Of a DNA stretch of 64,000 nt, positions 31,479-46,059 are shown piece by piece (the first letter of the stretch is position 1; every line of letters begins with the position of its first letter). The stretch covers positions 62,001-126,000 of the forward strand of contig LSAX01000007.1 in assembly GCA_001557505.1 (NCBI GenBank), in the 5' to 3' direction. The notes under the pieces are model-generated. The model did no database searches. It was not told the DNA's origin and worked only from the letters and a program-made list of their open reading frames with translations. Origin of the DNA: Reticulascus tulasneorum. Taxonomy: Eukaryota; Ascomycota; Sordariomycetes; Glomerellales; Reticulascaceae. Position numbers and translations under genes: made by a program.

Positions 31479-32828
31479 ATGTTCGACTCATTTTACCAGC
31501 CCGATATGAACTCACCGAGGCACTACATCTTGCTTTCTGGGCTCGCTACAATCCTTCCTCTTTCAGCCTGGATCAACTTTATCAATGTTCCCCGTGTCCT
31601 CCATCTCTTCGAACTCACCGGCCAAATACCGTTCTAGTCTTGGTCTGTTGCACCTGGAGGCAGAAGTCTACTTGCCGAACCCCCCCCACCAGACGGTACT
31701 TGTGTCCTGGATCAGTTTGGCAGCGGCCGAAGTCTTGTCTGTCTTGATGGACAATATGGCGACAAGTACTATGCCGCCAACCCGGAAACTCTGCGACTTT
31801 GCGTGGCCACGGCAAATAGCAGGATGGTTCTGAACGACCACCCAAACATGAATCTTGTCGACAAACGAGTTCAACATCTTGAGGTTGTTCACGTCTATCG
31901 TGAACCAGATGTAGGAAGTCCGCGTACAGCCGGATACGTCGCTCTGGCTGCAGAAGTATTCGGCTGGGCTCTTCTAGTCCTTCTAGAATTGCTTGCTGTG
32001 TACCTGCGCTGTTGGCTGACGGTTGCATACATAATTGTTGTACCTCTTACTGGGGCAACTGTTTTCTTCGTGAGAGGAGGGAAACCCCGCAAGCTACGCA
32101 TGGAAGTCTCAGCGAGTACGTACAACCGAGTTGTCGTGGTAACGAGACACATGAACGATACAAAATGGCAGGTGTTCTACGGAGAGAGCACTGTTGTCAA
32201 CCGTCTCCTCAACTGGCCGTTAAAGGCGGAGACAAACGCTGCCATTGACCACTGGCTTATGCGCGCTCTTTTGCAAGTCTTGATAATAGCTCAGTGGTCT
32301 CTTGCGGTTTTTGCTTCGGCATCCCAAGGATGGGACGCATTTCTCATCACATTTTGGATAGCATTCTGTGTGCTTTCCAATTCCTATGTCTTCACATCCA
32401 AGCGCATTACGAAAGACTGGATGAAGCAGCATGCCAGAATTAGGCTGGAGCGCTTCCACACCTGCTTGAGCTCTCGGCGGGCATTACTAAATACCATCAT
32501 CGCATTGAATCCGGACACGTTTCCTCTGAGCAGTTCTACAAACCATGTAGATTCTACAAGGTTTTCTGATAATGGAATCGCTTGGATTGATCCCATTTTG
32601 AAGAAGGGGGATGATCGGACACAATGGGAAGAGGCTACTCGACGCGCTATGCTTCAGGGGGCTCTCGATGAATCTGGTGTACACGACAGTAATGAATCAG
32701 ATGCACTCTTGAATCATGAGCGGCTCAAGTATTGGCAGAGATTTATTCCAGAGGGCATTGAAGTAGCCACGAAGATAAAGGGAGCAGCAGGACTTAACAG
32801 CAATGTGTTCGAAGGTCTTGAGGAGTAA
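31479..32828 (+). pseudogene. four-helix membrane protein, paralogue C, with nonsense codon
   Basis: From the ATG at 31479 the frame meets TAG at 31635-31637 (codon 53) and then stays open without any frame change to 32828, a total of 449 codons. Both paralogues have Trp-Ser-Trp after P-L at this spot, so the first Trp codon TGG has become TAG. All later family blocks are present (LDGQYGDKYYAANPETLRL, FYGESTVVNRLLNWPL, SSRRALLNTIIALNPDTF, WIDPIL), and so are the two helix pairs. The single lesion suggests recent inactivation. Initiation at a downstream Met could still make an N-terminally shortened protein. Confidence 0.75.
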
Positions 32829-33531
32829 TCAATCTTCAGCTATTGAGCATGGGACATACATGGCGCTCTTTATTTCCGCAGCAAGTAAGGCTTTGATGCC
32901 TGATTTCAACTTTTAGATTGTGTTATGACCATTTGCATCCTCGTCATGCAAGCAACCGGAATATGGGGTTTGAAGCTCTTAACTAAGAACAGAGAAGAAA
33001 AAAATTCGCTCGTGCACCGATGCCCACTGTACCACATCGAGTAATCCGATAAGCCGGGGCCCTGTGTGGCGCGACGTCCATGGGTTTCTGCCGGTTATCG
33101 TCTTCACCGTCACGTTCGCCGGTTTCGGCGCTCATAGGCCTACCTACCCCAGGATATGGACTGCGGGGTCTTCCGCGAAGAAATTGAGTGCACATGCCGG
33201 GATAAGATGTGTCCTGGCTTTCCAAATCCAGGCATTTGACGACCTCTTCGCCTTTGAGGATGCACATCTCGAGTAAATGATGGAGCAACAAACTGCCTGT
33301 TTACAAGTAAATACAAGAGTTACAAGTATTTATGTTATTATCTGCGGGCGGTTGGAGAAGATAGCGGCGCGCATCGGCCCTTTTTTAATATGAAGACAAC
33401 TCTCCTTCTCCAGTGCTCTTCTCCATCACCAAATCTGTTTCGAGAGAGACCTGATGCATGCATTTCATTGCCTCCTAATCTTCTGGAATTTACACAGTGA
33501 GGCTAGGTAACAAGGGGGAGGGGGCACACCC
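32829..33531. other. intergenic up to the hAT element
   Basis: No supported gene. A 102-codon minus-strand frame (33291-32983) lacks any recognisable feature. The sequence just before 33532 ends in the left target-site copy of the hAT insertion. Confidence 0.4.
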
Positions 33532-33548
33532 CAGCGCTACCGCAGATA
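33532..33548 (+). repeat. left terminal inverted repeat of the hAT element
   Basis: The sequence CAGCGCTACCGCAGATA is matched in inverted form, with few mismatches, by 50342-50358. Confidence 0.65.
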
Positions 33549-34160
33549 CAAATATATTTGCAAATCATCCAAGCAATCCAAGCAATTCAATCCAAATCCT
33601 AGATATCTTCAAACAAATCAACGCAATTCGAATAGCTTCAATATTTAGATGATATGCAGAGCCGTATCACATAACTAGGCACGTGCCTAAGCACGTGGAT
33701 TATCCCCCCCCTTGCTCTATTATGGGGCAAAACACGGTCAAAACCGACGCGTTTTCTAGATCTACCGGGCAGAATCCGACTTGATAACATTAACATTAGA
33801 TACCCTTCATCCGAGCCTTCTTAAGAGCCTTATCTATATGATATCTAATTCTCCCTTCTTAATAGCTTCTACAGAAAGCTCGAACGCGTTTACCGGACTC
33901 TATAAGGCACGTCTAGATCTTATCGAGCAGCTTGAAAGATCTTATGATACAATATTGCTTATTAATCTTAATATCTCTAACCTTCCGTCTATAGCTTGGA
34001 AATAACACTAATTCGTACTAGAAGAGCTAGTTTATCATAAGAAACCAAGGTATTTATAGATATAAGATCATAAGTTTTTTATTATTAAGCTTAATTATAA
34101 TAATAAGACGAAAGAAGTATTCTGGTGTTATAAGCTATATAATTTGAAAGGCTACCTAGA

Positions 34161-34772
34161 TGTCACGGCCATAATACGTAACCTCTCTAGCAAGCGGTCA
34201 TATATAGTAGAATATACTTATATAATAACACCTAAGATCGGAGGTATATATATTATATTAAATATTATTAAATGAATATATAATATAACGTTTAGCTTAT
34301 CTATAACGAAGATAAGATGTTAATACGTAAAGATCACCTATAGACCTTCGTTAACGATGTTATGTTATTAACGAAAAGATGATAACGGTTAAAGGTTATT
34401 AGAAGAATAAGACCTATAAGTAAGTATATAATAAGATAGATTATATATTTATAAAAGATTATAATAATCTTAAGATTATGATAATCTAAGATGTTATAAT
34501 AATCTAAAGATTTTATATTTTTATATAAAAATAAGTTTTTTTTATAATTAGATAATTCTTAATTATATTTTAATAATCAATCTAAGTTTTTAACCTTATT
34601 AAGTTTTAAACTTTAATTATTAATCTTATATAATATACTTTATAATATTAAGTTTAATAAAAGCTTTTTTTATAATATTATTTATTAATATTACCTAATT
34701 TACTTAATAATATAAACCTTAATAATTATTATTAAGATTAATATTATAATTAGCTTTAATATAATTATAATA
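34161..34772 (+). repeat. 5' LTR of outer Gypsy element
   Basis: 612 bases, the same length as the 3' LTR, starting TGTCACG. It is heavily AT-shifted at its right end, where the terminal CGTGACA is reduced to a run of A and T. Confidence 0.8.
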
Positions 34773-35634
34773 TTTTGATTATTCTTATTCGGTAAGTTAT
34801 TTATTATTATGAATAATATCTTTACCTCTAGGTAAACATAATATTAAGTACTTTTAAAGGAAAAATTAGTTTGGAATATCTTATAATAATATTCTAAGAG
34901 CTTAAGAAAGAAAACGAAGTTTTTTATATATAGATCAATAAAGATAAAATAAAGATCTTTTTATTATAAAAGTTTTTAAGATGATCTAAAAAACTCTAAG
35001 TTTTTATAACCTAACTTTAATTTTATTAAGACGTATATTAATATGAGTTTAGGTTCTTAAGAGATTAAGTTAAGATAACTATATTATTCTTAATAAAAGA
35101 CGTTATAATCTAGTTTGAACCTTATCTTTGAGAATATCTTAAAAAAAGAGATAAAGCTAAAACGGAAATTATAAAAATATTTTCTACGTTTATAAGATTT
35201 AAGAAAGTATTATATAAAATATTTAATAGCTTAGATAAGGAAAAGATAAGTAAGAAATAGTTAATATGTTTAACCTAGAAAAGGTCAACGGCTAATTATA
35301 TCTTAATATTTTGATAAATAACTTTTAAAGTTAATTAAAAAGAACCTACGTTTATAATATAATTCTATAATAGACTTAAAGATATAGTTAAAGATAACCT
35401 AATTAAAAAAGACTAACCTAAACGCTTAACTAAGTATATTAAAATAGTGGTATATATCAACGACTGTTAATATAAATAATAAATAAAGAAATAATATATT
35501 ATAATATTTAACATTTATTACGCTAACTCTAGAAAATAATATAATAACTAAAAAAAGGTATATTAATAAAGTACCACCTATGGACATCATAATAGCTTAA
35601 TAAAACTTAATATATTCTAAAGAAAAAAGCTAAT

Positions 35635-36258
35635 TGTTATGATTATATTAGGGCTAGTTTATAACATTAGTCTTAATAATAATTGTTAAGGTTTATGTTA
35701 TTGAGTAAGTTAGGTAATATTAGTAAATAATATTATGGAAAGGGTTTTTGCTGAACTTAATATTATAAAGTATATTATATAAGATTAATAATCGAGGTTT
35801 GAAGTTTAGTAAAGTTAAAGACTTAGATTAATTATTAAAGTATAATTAAGAATTATCTAATTATAGAAAGGATTATTCTTATATAGAAGTATAAGTTTCT
35901 TAGATTATAGTCTTCTTAGATTATTGTAATCTTAGATCATTGTGATTTTAGATTACCGTAATCTTATTGGCCTTTGATCTATTTATATTATATGTTTATT
36001 TATAAGTTCTATTCTTTTAATAGTTTTTGGCCGTTATTATCTTTTCGTTGGTAGTATAACGTTGTTAACGAAGGTCCGTAAGTGATTTTTATATATTAAT
36101 ATTTTATTTTTATTATAAATAAGTTAAATATTATATTGTATATTTATTTAGTAATATTTAATATAATATATATATTTCTAATCTTAGGTGTTATTATATA
36201 AACGTGTTCTATTATTTATAATTATTTATTAGAGAGGTTATATATTATAGTTATGATA
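35635..36258 (-). repeat. 3' LTR of inner Gypsy element (left on the plus strand)
   Basis: This LTR is the reverse complement of the outer LTRs with small indels (624 bases). It retains the palindromic GTAATCTTAG/GATCATTGTGAT-type stretch seen in every copy. Confidence 0.8.
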
Positions 36259-36949
36259 TTATATCTTTTTTTTAAGGTTTTCGTCTTAAAGGTTTTATTA
36301 GTTATATAAATAGGTTATATTTCTATATTTCGTTTTCTATTAGGTTTTATATTTTTACTTATTCTTATTATATATTAATAATATATTAGGTTATATCTTG
36401 AAAGTTTGTTCTTAATATAATCTTCTTATTTTGAAAATCTTTAAATATTAATAATTAGCTAATTATATAAACCTTCTAAGTGTTAACACTGATATACCTT
36501 ATTTAAACTATTTTAAATAGAATTTAGTATATTATATAGGTTTTGGTTTATTACGTTATTCTAAATACATTTGCTAGGGTTATATAAACTACGATAGTGT
36601 TTTCGTAGTTTTTTTTTGTAAGTTCTTTTTTATTCGTTAGGCTTTTATTTCTTAATTTATTTTTAGTTATTTATCTTATCTAAGCGTAAGAGAAGTTAGA
36701 GAAAGAAGAAGAAGAGGCCGAAGAGGCCTTCTTTGTTTTTTAGATTTAGCTTTCTATTATTATAAGCTACCTAGTTCGCCTTCGTTGTTAAAAGTAGGTT
36801 ATCGCTAAGTAGAATAAAGATATCTTTTATCGTAATCTTTAAGAACTAGATAACGAAGATGATGTGGTTTTGATTTTTATATAGAAATCTTATATAATAG
36901 ATAATATTTAATCTTTTAGGGTTATTAAGGATATTAACTAGGTTTTTTT

Positions 36950-39900
36950 AGGTTTAGGTAATAGTTTTACGGATTTAGGTCTTTTGGTTAATCTAGGTGT
37001 TATAGGTGAAATTATCATACTAAATCTTAGTAATTTTATAAATTCTTAAGTAGTTTTTATATATTTTCTAAATATCTATAATTTTTCTATTTAACGAGGT
37101 ATTTAAAAGTACCTTTATCGTTATATTATAAATCTAAAATTTGTTCTATTTTATAATCTTGGTTGTTGGTGTTAATTATGATGGTGTTCTAAGGTTTTAC
37201 GTCGTCTAGTGCTGGTTCTAGTAGTGATATGTGAAATACTAGGTGTATTTTTATAGTGTTAGGTAATTTTAATTTATAATTAATTTTTGAAATTTTCTTT
37301 TTAATTTTAAATGGTTTAATAAGTTTGTAATCTAATTTATTGTTTGGTCTGGTGGTTTTAATATTTTATTGTATAAGGTAGATATTATATCTTTCTTTAA
37401 AGGTTAGTCTTTTTAACTTTTTAATATTAATATATTTTGATATTTTTATGGTTATTAGTTTTAGATCTTCTTAGAATGATAGTTATAATAATCATAGTAT
37501 TTTTATATAAATGGTTATTTTAGGTATTATAAGGTTTTCTCTTAGTTCTTTGTAAGTTATTAGTTTAAAGCTATAGTTAGCGTAGAACGGGGAAACCTTA
37601 GTTGTTTTTGTAGTTATGTTGTTATAGATGAATTATGTTAGTGGTAATAGTTTAACTTAATTGTCTTATCTATAATTAATATAATAATATAAGTATTATT
37701 TTAACGTTTAGTTTATTTTTTCTATTTAGTTATTTATCTAAGGGTAGAAACTTATAGAGAGTTTATATTTTACCTTTAATTATCTTATTAGGGATTATTA
37801 GAATTTAAACGTAAAGAGCTTATCTTTATCTGTTATTAATTTTGTAAGTAATCTATATTATGCGAGGATAACCTTGATAAAGGTATATATAAGTTTTTCT
37901 ATATTATTTATTTTTTTATATAGTTCGAAATATGTATATTTGGTAAGTTGGTTGATTATTATTAATATATTGTTATATTTTATATTTGTAAGTAGTTCTT
38001 TAGATTTTAGTAGTTTGATTATGAAGTTTATAAATATTGATTTTTATGTTTTATTAGTTAGTTAGAGTGGTTATAGTTCTTTATATAGTTTATGTTATAG
38101 TGTTTTATTCTTTATGTAAGTTACGTAATTCTTAATTATTACTTAAATTTCATCTTTGGTTTTAGTGTAGTTATAATGTTATTTAAGTCTTTAGTAAGTT
38201 TTATTTATTTTTTAGTGTTTATAAATAGGTGTTTTATATATTTCTTTAATTAGTTGTTTATTAGTTTAAGTTTCTTTCGTTAGTTATTATTTTGACGTAA
38301 CGTTGAGGTTTTTCTCGTTTAATATTAAAATGTTATTTAAGTTTTATTTAAAGATAGTATTTATATTTTTAAAGACTTTTTCTTTGTGATCGGTCTTTTG
38401 GCTAAGTATGTTTGTTTAGCTATTCTTAGATCTTTTTTTATATATGATTTTGAAGTTAAATTTTTAGAGGAATTCTAATTATTAAATCTATCGTTTATTT
38501 AGGTCTTTATTAGTTATAAAGTATATAAAGTTCTTATGGTCTATGTAGATTTTAACTTTATATTTAGTTCTTAAAAGGTAATATTTTTATTTTTTAAATG
38601 TTTTGATGATTTTTATTAGTTTTTTGTTATAGATTTAGTAATTAAGTTTTAATCTATTTAGTTTTTTCGAGAAGAAAGTTATTAGGTATAATATTTTATA
38701 ATTATCTTTTTATAAAAGTTGTCTTCTTAACGTGTAGTTAGAGGTGTTTATTTTAACTTTAAAAAGTTTTTCTAGGTTTAAGATTATTAAGACTAGTTTT
38801 TATATAATTTTCCTTTTTATATCTTAAAAAGTTTTTTTTGTTTATAATATCTATTTAAAGGTTTTATCATTCTTAGTTAGCTTTATTAATAAGAGTGCCT
38901 TTTAGTTATAAGATATAATAAACCTTTAGTAGAAGTTTATAAATCTTAGGAAGTTTTATATATCTTATACGTTCTACAGTATAAACTATTTAATTATTAC
39001 CACGATTTTCTTTTTGTTTATATTAATTTATCTTAACGTAATTATATAGCTTAAGAAGTTAACTTACTTAAAGTAGAATATATTTTTTTCAGGTTTGATT
39101 AGTAGTTTAGCGTTTTAGAGTTTTTAGAATATTTAATATATATATTTTTTATATTTATTTAGCGTTTTAGAGAAGATTAAGATATTATCTAGGTAGATTA
39201 TTATAAATTAATTAAGGTATTCCTTTAAGACTTAATTAATCATAATTTAAAATATAATTAATATATTAATAAGTTTGAAAAATATAACGAGGTATTTAAA
39301 ATATCTTCTTTTAGTCTAAAAAGTTATCTTTTATTTTTCACCTTTTTTTATTTAGATTAGGTTATATATTCTTTTAAGGTTAAATATTATAAAATATTTA
39401 GTTCTAAAAAGTAAGTTTTTAAGTTTTAAGATTAAAGATAATAAATAATAATTCTTAATTATAATCTTATTTAATTATCTATAATTAATATATAATTATA
39501 GTTTTCCGTTTTTCTTTAGTATAAATAAGATAAAGTATTTAGCTAGCGATGTTAAAGGTTTAATATAACCTTTTTTTAGGTTCTTATTAAGGTAAACGTC
39601 TAACATTTTTTGTTATATAAGATTTAGTAAGTATATTATATAAAATTTTAGTTATATATTTTCTCTTAGTTTGATTTTATGGTCATAAGGTTTATATTCT
39701 GGTAGTTTTATATTGAGTTCTTTGTTAAATAGTTATTTATATTTGTGATATTTGAACGGAATCTATTTTAACTAGTTAATTATGGTTTAACGTTCTATCT
39801 TATATAACGACTTAGTAGGTATTTATTTTTAATATATTATTATTTTTATCTTAGATGTTATATTAAGCTTATATAATATTAAAAGTCTTAATTATTTAGA

Positions 39901-40650
39901 GGTTAAGCTATTTACCTATTAGATCGTTCTAATAATCTAGTTAATTTAAAGGTTATTCTTTCTTAACTAGGTAATACCTAAAATTATTTAATATTTTCTA
40001 ATATCTATGATGTTAAAGGTGATTATTTGCTCTTAACTATAGTTAAATATTATAAGTTACGTGGTTTCCTTAGTAATATGGCCTTTATCGTATATAAATG
40101 GTTTTTTTTTTATAATAGTTAATTTATATAAGTTTTTTTTGAGTTTTTAAGATAATTTTATATTGTTAATTAACGTAAAAGTAATATAGTTTTTTTATAT
40201 ATTATTATTAATTATAGCTTATATAAATTAGCCTTTTATCTTTATTAAGATTTTTATATATATATAATTAACGTTTTTATTATAAATTATATTAAAGTTT
40301 CTTTTTTTATATTTTTATCGTTATATTATTATTATCGTGGTGGTTTTTATTATTTAAATTAGGTTGTATATAATTTATTTTCTTATAGATTATCTTTTTG
40401 CTTTTTCGTTGTAATATACTTTATAATATTTAATATAATATTTATTTTATTTGATTTTTCTAAATAAGTATTTTACCGGGAAGTTAGGATGTGGTATAAA
40501 TATTATATATCTTAGTTTTATATATCTTTTTATTAAGACTTAATAAGGTAATTTAGTTGTTAAGTAAGGCTTATCGATTAGTTAGCTCCTCTTACGTCGA
40601 GGATATTATCTATGTTATTTTTTGTTTAGTTTATATATAATATAGTTATC
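36950..40650 (-). pseudogene. Gypsy pol remnant (inner copy)
   Basis: This is the mirror image of the outer pol region on the minus strand, with the chromodomain end near 37100, the integrase near 37250-38150 and the RT core near 39190. The limits are approximate. The short plus-strand frame at 37874-38065 inside it is only a chance opening. Confidence 0.65.
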
Positions 40651-42956
40651 TTATAGGTAATCTACTTAGTAGATTTTGTTATGTTAGAGGTGGTTTTTTA
40701 TTATTTATTTATCGTCTTTAAATATTATTTTGGTATCCTTGGTCTAGGTGTTGGGATTTAGTTGTATATCGTATTAGCTTACGTTTATTAGGATTATTTC
40801 GTTATAGATTTTTTTAAATATTAGTTTTGGTTTTTCGTTAAGTATTTTGATAATATATATAAAAAGGTTTAGTTTAGTTTATCTTAAAGGAGATTTGTCT
40901 TTATTAAAGATATCTTTATTATTTAACGATTTTGATATTTCTTTGATGTTGATTTTATAGGTAACTTATCTAACTTATTGTTTAATTGTTTTTATTATGA
41001 TGTTTGGTTGTTGTGGTGTAGGTGGTTGTTAGATTTGTGGTTATCTATGTTCTTTTTTTATTATTATTAAGGTTTTTTCTTTTTTGTTAATTATATAGAA
41101 CTTCTTTAGGTTAGTTAATAATGTTTATATTTTATATATCTTTTTGTTAAGTTAATCTTTTTTCTTATATGTCGATATAAATAGGATTTCTTTTATTTTT
41201 TATTATATAGTTAGTTTGGTATTAATAAGTGTGATTTCTTATTATATTTTTTATGTTGTTTTTTTGATTTTTTTGAAATATTATTCTATAATAGGTTTTT
41301 AGTGTTAAATTATTAATTATAAGTTTTCTTTTTTAATATTAGTTATTATTAATTTTTTAGTTTCTTTTTTGGTAGTTTGTATTAAGGTGTTTATTTTTGA
41401 GTTTAAGTTGTTGTTGTTATTATCTGAAAGTGGTTTAAAGTGGTTAGTAAAGTTGTTTAATAACGTTTAAAAGCTTAATATTATTTATTTAATTAAGGTC
41501 TAATCTTCTATAATCTCTAAGGTTTATTTGTTATTATTTATTAATCTTTTGCTAATATAGAGGAATATATATTATGTAGTGTTATAATGTTTATAAACTA
41601 ATTTTAGGAGTTATTTTAGGTTGATATGTTGATGTTATCTATAATATTTATATCTATCGTTAGATTTTATATTATTATTTTTAAGTCTTTTTATTATTAT
41701 GAGTTGTTTAACTTTTATAAGTATGGCGTTTTATCTTTTAAGGGTGGGTGTTTTGATTAGGTCTAAGATATTTACTTTGTGTTTTTTTAGGTTATGTTAT
41801 ATGTAAGGTTTAAGGTAATATTTTATATTTTCTTTGTTTGATTTGTATATAAGGTAGTTATTATTGTAATATCTAGACTAATATATTAATAAGTATTATA
41901 TTATATTTATTATTTATTAGTTAACTTTGTTATGTTCTAAGATGTTGATTTGTTATTTATTAATAAGTCTTTAGTTAGTTTTCTTAAGGTATTATTAAGT
42001 TATATAATTAGTTTATTTATATGAAAAGTATTTATTATTTTTAAGGTTTTTCTAATTACCTTTTGCTTTATAGGCGTGGTTAATAAAGTCTTAGATTAGC
42101 TTTTTTCTTTAGAATATGTTAAGTTTTATTAGGTTATTATAGTATTTATAGGTGGTATTTTGTTAGTATACCTTTTTCTGGTTATTATATTATTTTCTAG
42201 AGTTGGTATGGTAGGTGTTAAGTATTATGGTATGTTATTTCTTTATTTGTTATTTATATTAGTGGTTATTGATATATATTATTATTTTAATATATTTAGT
42301 TAAGCGTTTAGGTTAATCTTTTTTAATTAGGTTATTTTTAATTATATTTTTAAGTTTGTTATAGAATTATGTTATAAACATAAGTTCTTTTTAACTAATT
42401 TTGGAAGTTATTTATTAAAATGTTAAGGTATAATTAACCGTTAACCTTTTTTAGGTTAAATATATTAGTTGTTTTTTGTTTATTTTTTCTTTGTTTAGGT
42501 TGTTAAATATTCTATATAATATTTTCTTAAATCTTGTGAACGTGGAGAATATTTTTATAATTTTTATCTTAGTTTTATCTTTTTTCTTAAGGTATTTTTA
42601 GAGATAAGGTTTAAATTAGATTATGGCGTTTTTTGTTAAGAATGATATGGTTATCTTAACTTGATCTTTTAGGAATTTGAATTTATGTTAGTATATGTCT
42701 TAGTAAAGTTAGAGTTGGGTTATAAAGGCCTAGAGCTTTTTGGATTGTTTTAAGAATTTTTGTAATAAGGAGATCTTTATTTTGTCTTTGTTAATTTATA
42801 TACAAAGGATTTCGTTTTCTTTTTTAAGTTTTTGGAATATTACCGTGAGATATTCTAAACTAACTTTTCTTTTAGAGGTGTTTGGTATTATATTTACTTA
42901 GAGGTAAGGATATTATTTATAATAATAGGTAATTTACTAAATAAAAGTAATTAAAA

Positions 42957-43580
42957 TATTATGATTATGTTAAGGTTAATTTATAATATTAGTCTTAATA
43001 ATAATTATTAAGATTTATATTATTAAGTAAGTTAGGTAATATTAATAAATAATATTATAAAAAAGGTTTTTATTAAACTTAATATTATAAGATATATTAT
43101 ATAAGATTAATAATTAAGGTTTAAAGTTTAGTAAAGTTAAAAACTTAGATTGATTATTAAAATATAATTAAGAATTATCTAATTATAAAAAAGATTATTT
43201 TTATATAGAAATATAAGTTTTTTAGATTATAGTTTTCTTAGATTATTATAATCTTAGATCATCGTAATCTTAGATTACCATGATCTTATTAACTTCTGAT
43301 CTATTTATATTATATATTTATTTATAAGTTTTATTTCTCTAGTGGCCTTTAGCCGTTATCGTCCTTTCGTTGGTAATATAATATTATTAGTAAAGGTCCG
43401 TGGGCGATCTTTACGTATTAATATCTTATCTTTGTTATAAGTAAGTTAAACGTTATGTTATATATTTATTTAGTAATATTTGGTATGATATATATACCTC
43501 TGATCTTAGGTATTATTATATAAGTATGTTCTACCGTCTATGACCGTTTGCTGGAGGGGTTATATATTATAATTATGATA
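42957..43580 (-). repeat. 5' LTR of inner Gypsy element (right on the plus strand)
   Basis: 624 bases, the same length as its partner. The right third is less mutated than the rest. Confidence 0.8.
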
Positions 43581-46059
43581 TTAATCTAAGACTTTATTAA
43601 TTATGTTTGTAAGATAAAAAGTAATTAAAAAGATCTTAAAAATGGTAAATACTTTTTATATAGATAAACTAGTTATATAGCTTAATAATATTTTAAGAAA
43701 ACTAATTAAAGACTTATTAATAAATAATAGGTTAATATCTTAGAACATAATAAGGTTAGTTAATAAATAATAAACGTAATATAATATTTATTAATATATT
43801 AGTTTAGATGTTATGATGATGATTATTTTATATATAAATTAGATAAAGAAAACGTAAAGTATTATCTTAGACCTTATATATAATATAACCTAAAAAAACA
43901 TGGAGCGGATATCTTAGACCTAATCGAGGTATTTACCTTTGAAAAGTAAAATGTTATATTTATAAAAGTTAAATAACTTATAATAATAAGGAGATTTAGG
44001 AATAATGATATAGAATTTAGCGATAGATATAAATATTACAGATAATATTAACATGTTAACTTAAAATAACTCTTAAAGTTAGTTTACGAATATTATAATA
44101 TTACTTAATATATATTCTTTTATATTAGTAAAAGATTAGTAGATAATAACAAATAGACCTTAGAGATTATAGAAGATTAGACTTTAATTAAATAAATAAT
44201 ATTAAGTTTTTAAACGTTATTAAATAATTTTATTAATTATTTTAAATTACTTTTAGATAATAATAATGATAGCTTAGACTTAGAAGCAGGCGTCTTAATA
44301 TAATCTATTAAAAGAGAAATTAAAAAGTTAATAATAACTAATACTAAAAAAGAAGATTTATAGTTAATAATTTAATATTAAAAACCTATTATAGAATAAT
44401 ATTTTAAGAAAATCAAAGAAATAATATAAAAAATATAATAAGAAATTATATTTATTAATATTAAGTTAATTATATAATAAAGAATAAAAGAAATCCTACT
44501 TATATTAATATATAAAAAAAAAGATTAACTTAGCAAAAGAATATATAAAATATAGATATTATTAACTAACTTAGAAAAGTTCTATATGATTAATAAAAAA
44601 AAAAAAACCTTAATAATAATAGAAAAAAAACACGGACGACCACGGATCTAACGATTATTTATACTATAACGACTAAACGTTATAATAGAAATAATTAAAT
44701 AATAAGTTAGATAAATCGCCTACGAAGTTAATATTGAAGAAGTACTAAAATTGTTAAATAATGAAGATATCTTTAACGAAGATAAGTCTCTTTTAGGATA
44801 AACTAGATTAAACCTCTTTATATATATTATCAAAATACTTAATAAAAAACTAAAATTAATACCTAAAAGAATCTATAACGAAGTAGCCTTAATAAGCATA
44901 AGTTAATATAATATACGATTAAATCTTAATACTTAAACTAAGAATATTAAAATAATATTTAAAGATAACAAATAAATAATAAAAGACTACTTCTAATATG
45001 ACGAAATCTACTAAGTAGATTATTTATAAGATAATTATATTATATATAAACTAGATAAAAGATAATATAGATAATACTTTTAATATAGAAAGAGCTAACT
45101 AATCGATAAGCCTTACTTAACGACTAAATTACCTTATTAAGTCTTAATAAAAAGATATATAGAACTAAGATATATAATGTTTATATTATATTTTAATTTT
45201 CTAGTAAAATATTTATTTAGAAAAATTAAGTAGAATAAATGTTATACTAAATATTATAAAATACATTACGACGAAAAAGTAGAAAGATAATCTACGAGAG
45301 AATAAATTATATATAACTTAATTTAAATAATAAGAACTACTATGATAGTAATAATATAATAATAAAAATATAAGAAAAAAAACTTTAATATAATCTATAA
45401 CGAAAATATTAGTTATATATATATAAAAATCTTAATAAGGATAAAGGGCTAGTTTATATAAGCTATGATTGATAATAACGTATAAAAGAACTATATTATT
45501 TTCGTGTTAGTTAATAACATAAAATTATCTTAGAAACTTAAAAAGAGCTTATATAAATTAATTATTATAAAAAGAGAACTATTTATATATAATAAAGGCT
45601 ATATTATTAAGGAAACTATGTAATTTATAATATTTAATTATAGTTAAGAGTAAATAATTACTTTTGATATTATAGATATTAGAAAATATTAAGTAATTTT
45701 AAGTATTACTTAGTTAAAAAAGAATAACTTTTAGATTAACTAGATTATTAAAACGATCTAGTAAGTAGATAGTTTAACCTTTAAGTAGTTAGGACTTTTA
45801 ATATTACGTAAGCTTAATATAATATTTAAGATAAAAATAATAATATATTAAAAATAGATATTTACTAGGTCGTTATATAAGATAGAATGTTAAACTATAA
45901 TTAACTAGTTAGAATAAATTCTATTCGAATATTATAAATATAAGTAACTATTTAGCGAAGAACTTAATATAAGGCTGCCAGAATATAAACCTTATAACCA
46001 CGAAATCAAATTAAGAGAAAATATATAATTAAAATTTTATATAATATATTTATTAAATC

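Larger units (their letters stand above)
35635..43580 (-). mobile_element. Ty3/Gypsy chromovirus, inner copy, inserted in opposite orientation
   Basis: Two 624-base LTRs (35635-36258 and 42957-43580) are reverse complements of the outer LTR family. The flanking 5-mers are CTAAT (35630-35634) and TTAAT (43581-43585), a target duplication differing by one C-to-T change. The internal region of about 6.7 kb equals the combined length of the two outer internal pieces (about 6.75 kb), so both copies were full length. On the minus strand the RT core is visible as I-Y-L-D-N near 39184-39200, the second Asp codon having mutated to Asn. The element is dead in all frames. Confidence 0.85.

Noticed and set aside
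37874..38065. 63-codon frame in the AT-rich block
   Set aside because: It is a chance opening in the inverted integrase region of the inner Gypsy element, with an Ile/Tyr/Phe/Leu-only composition due to AT bias.
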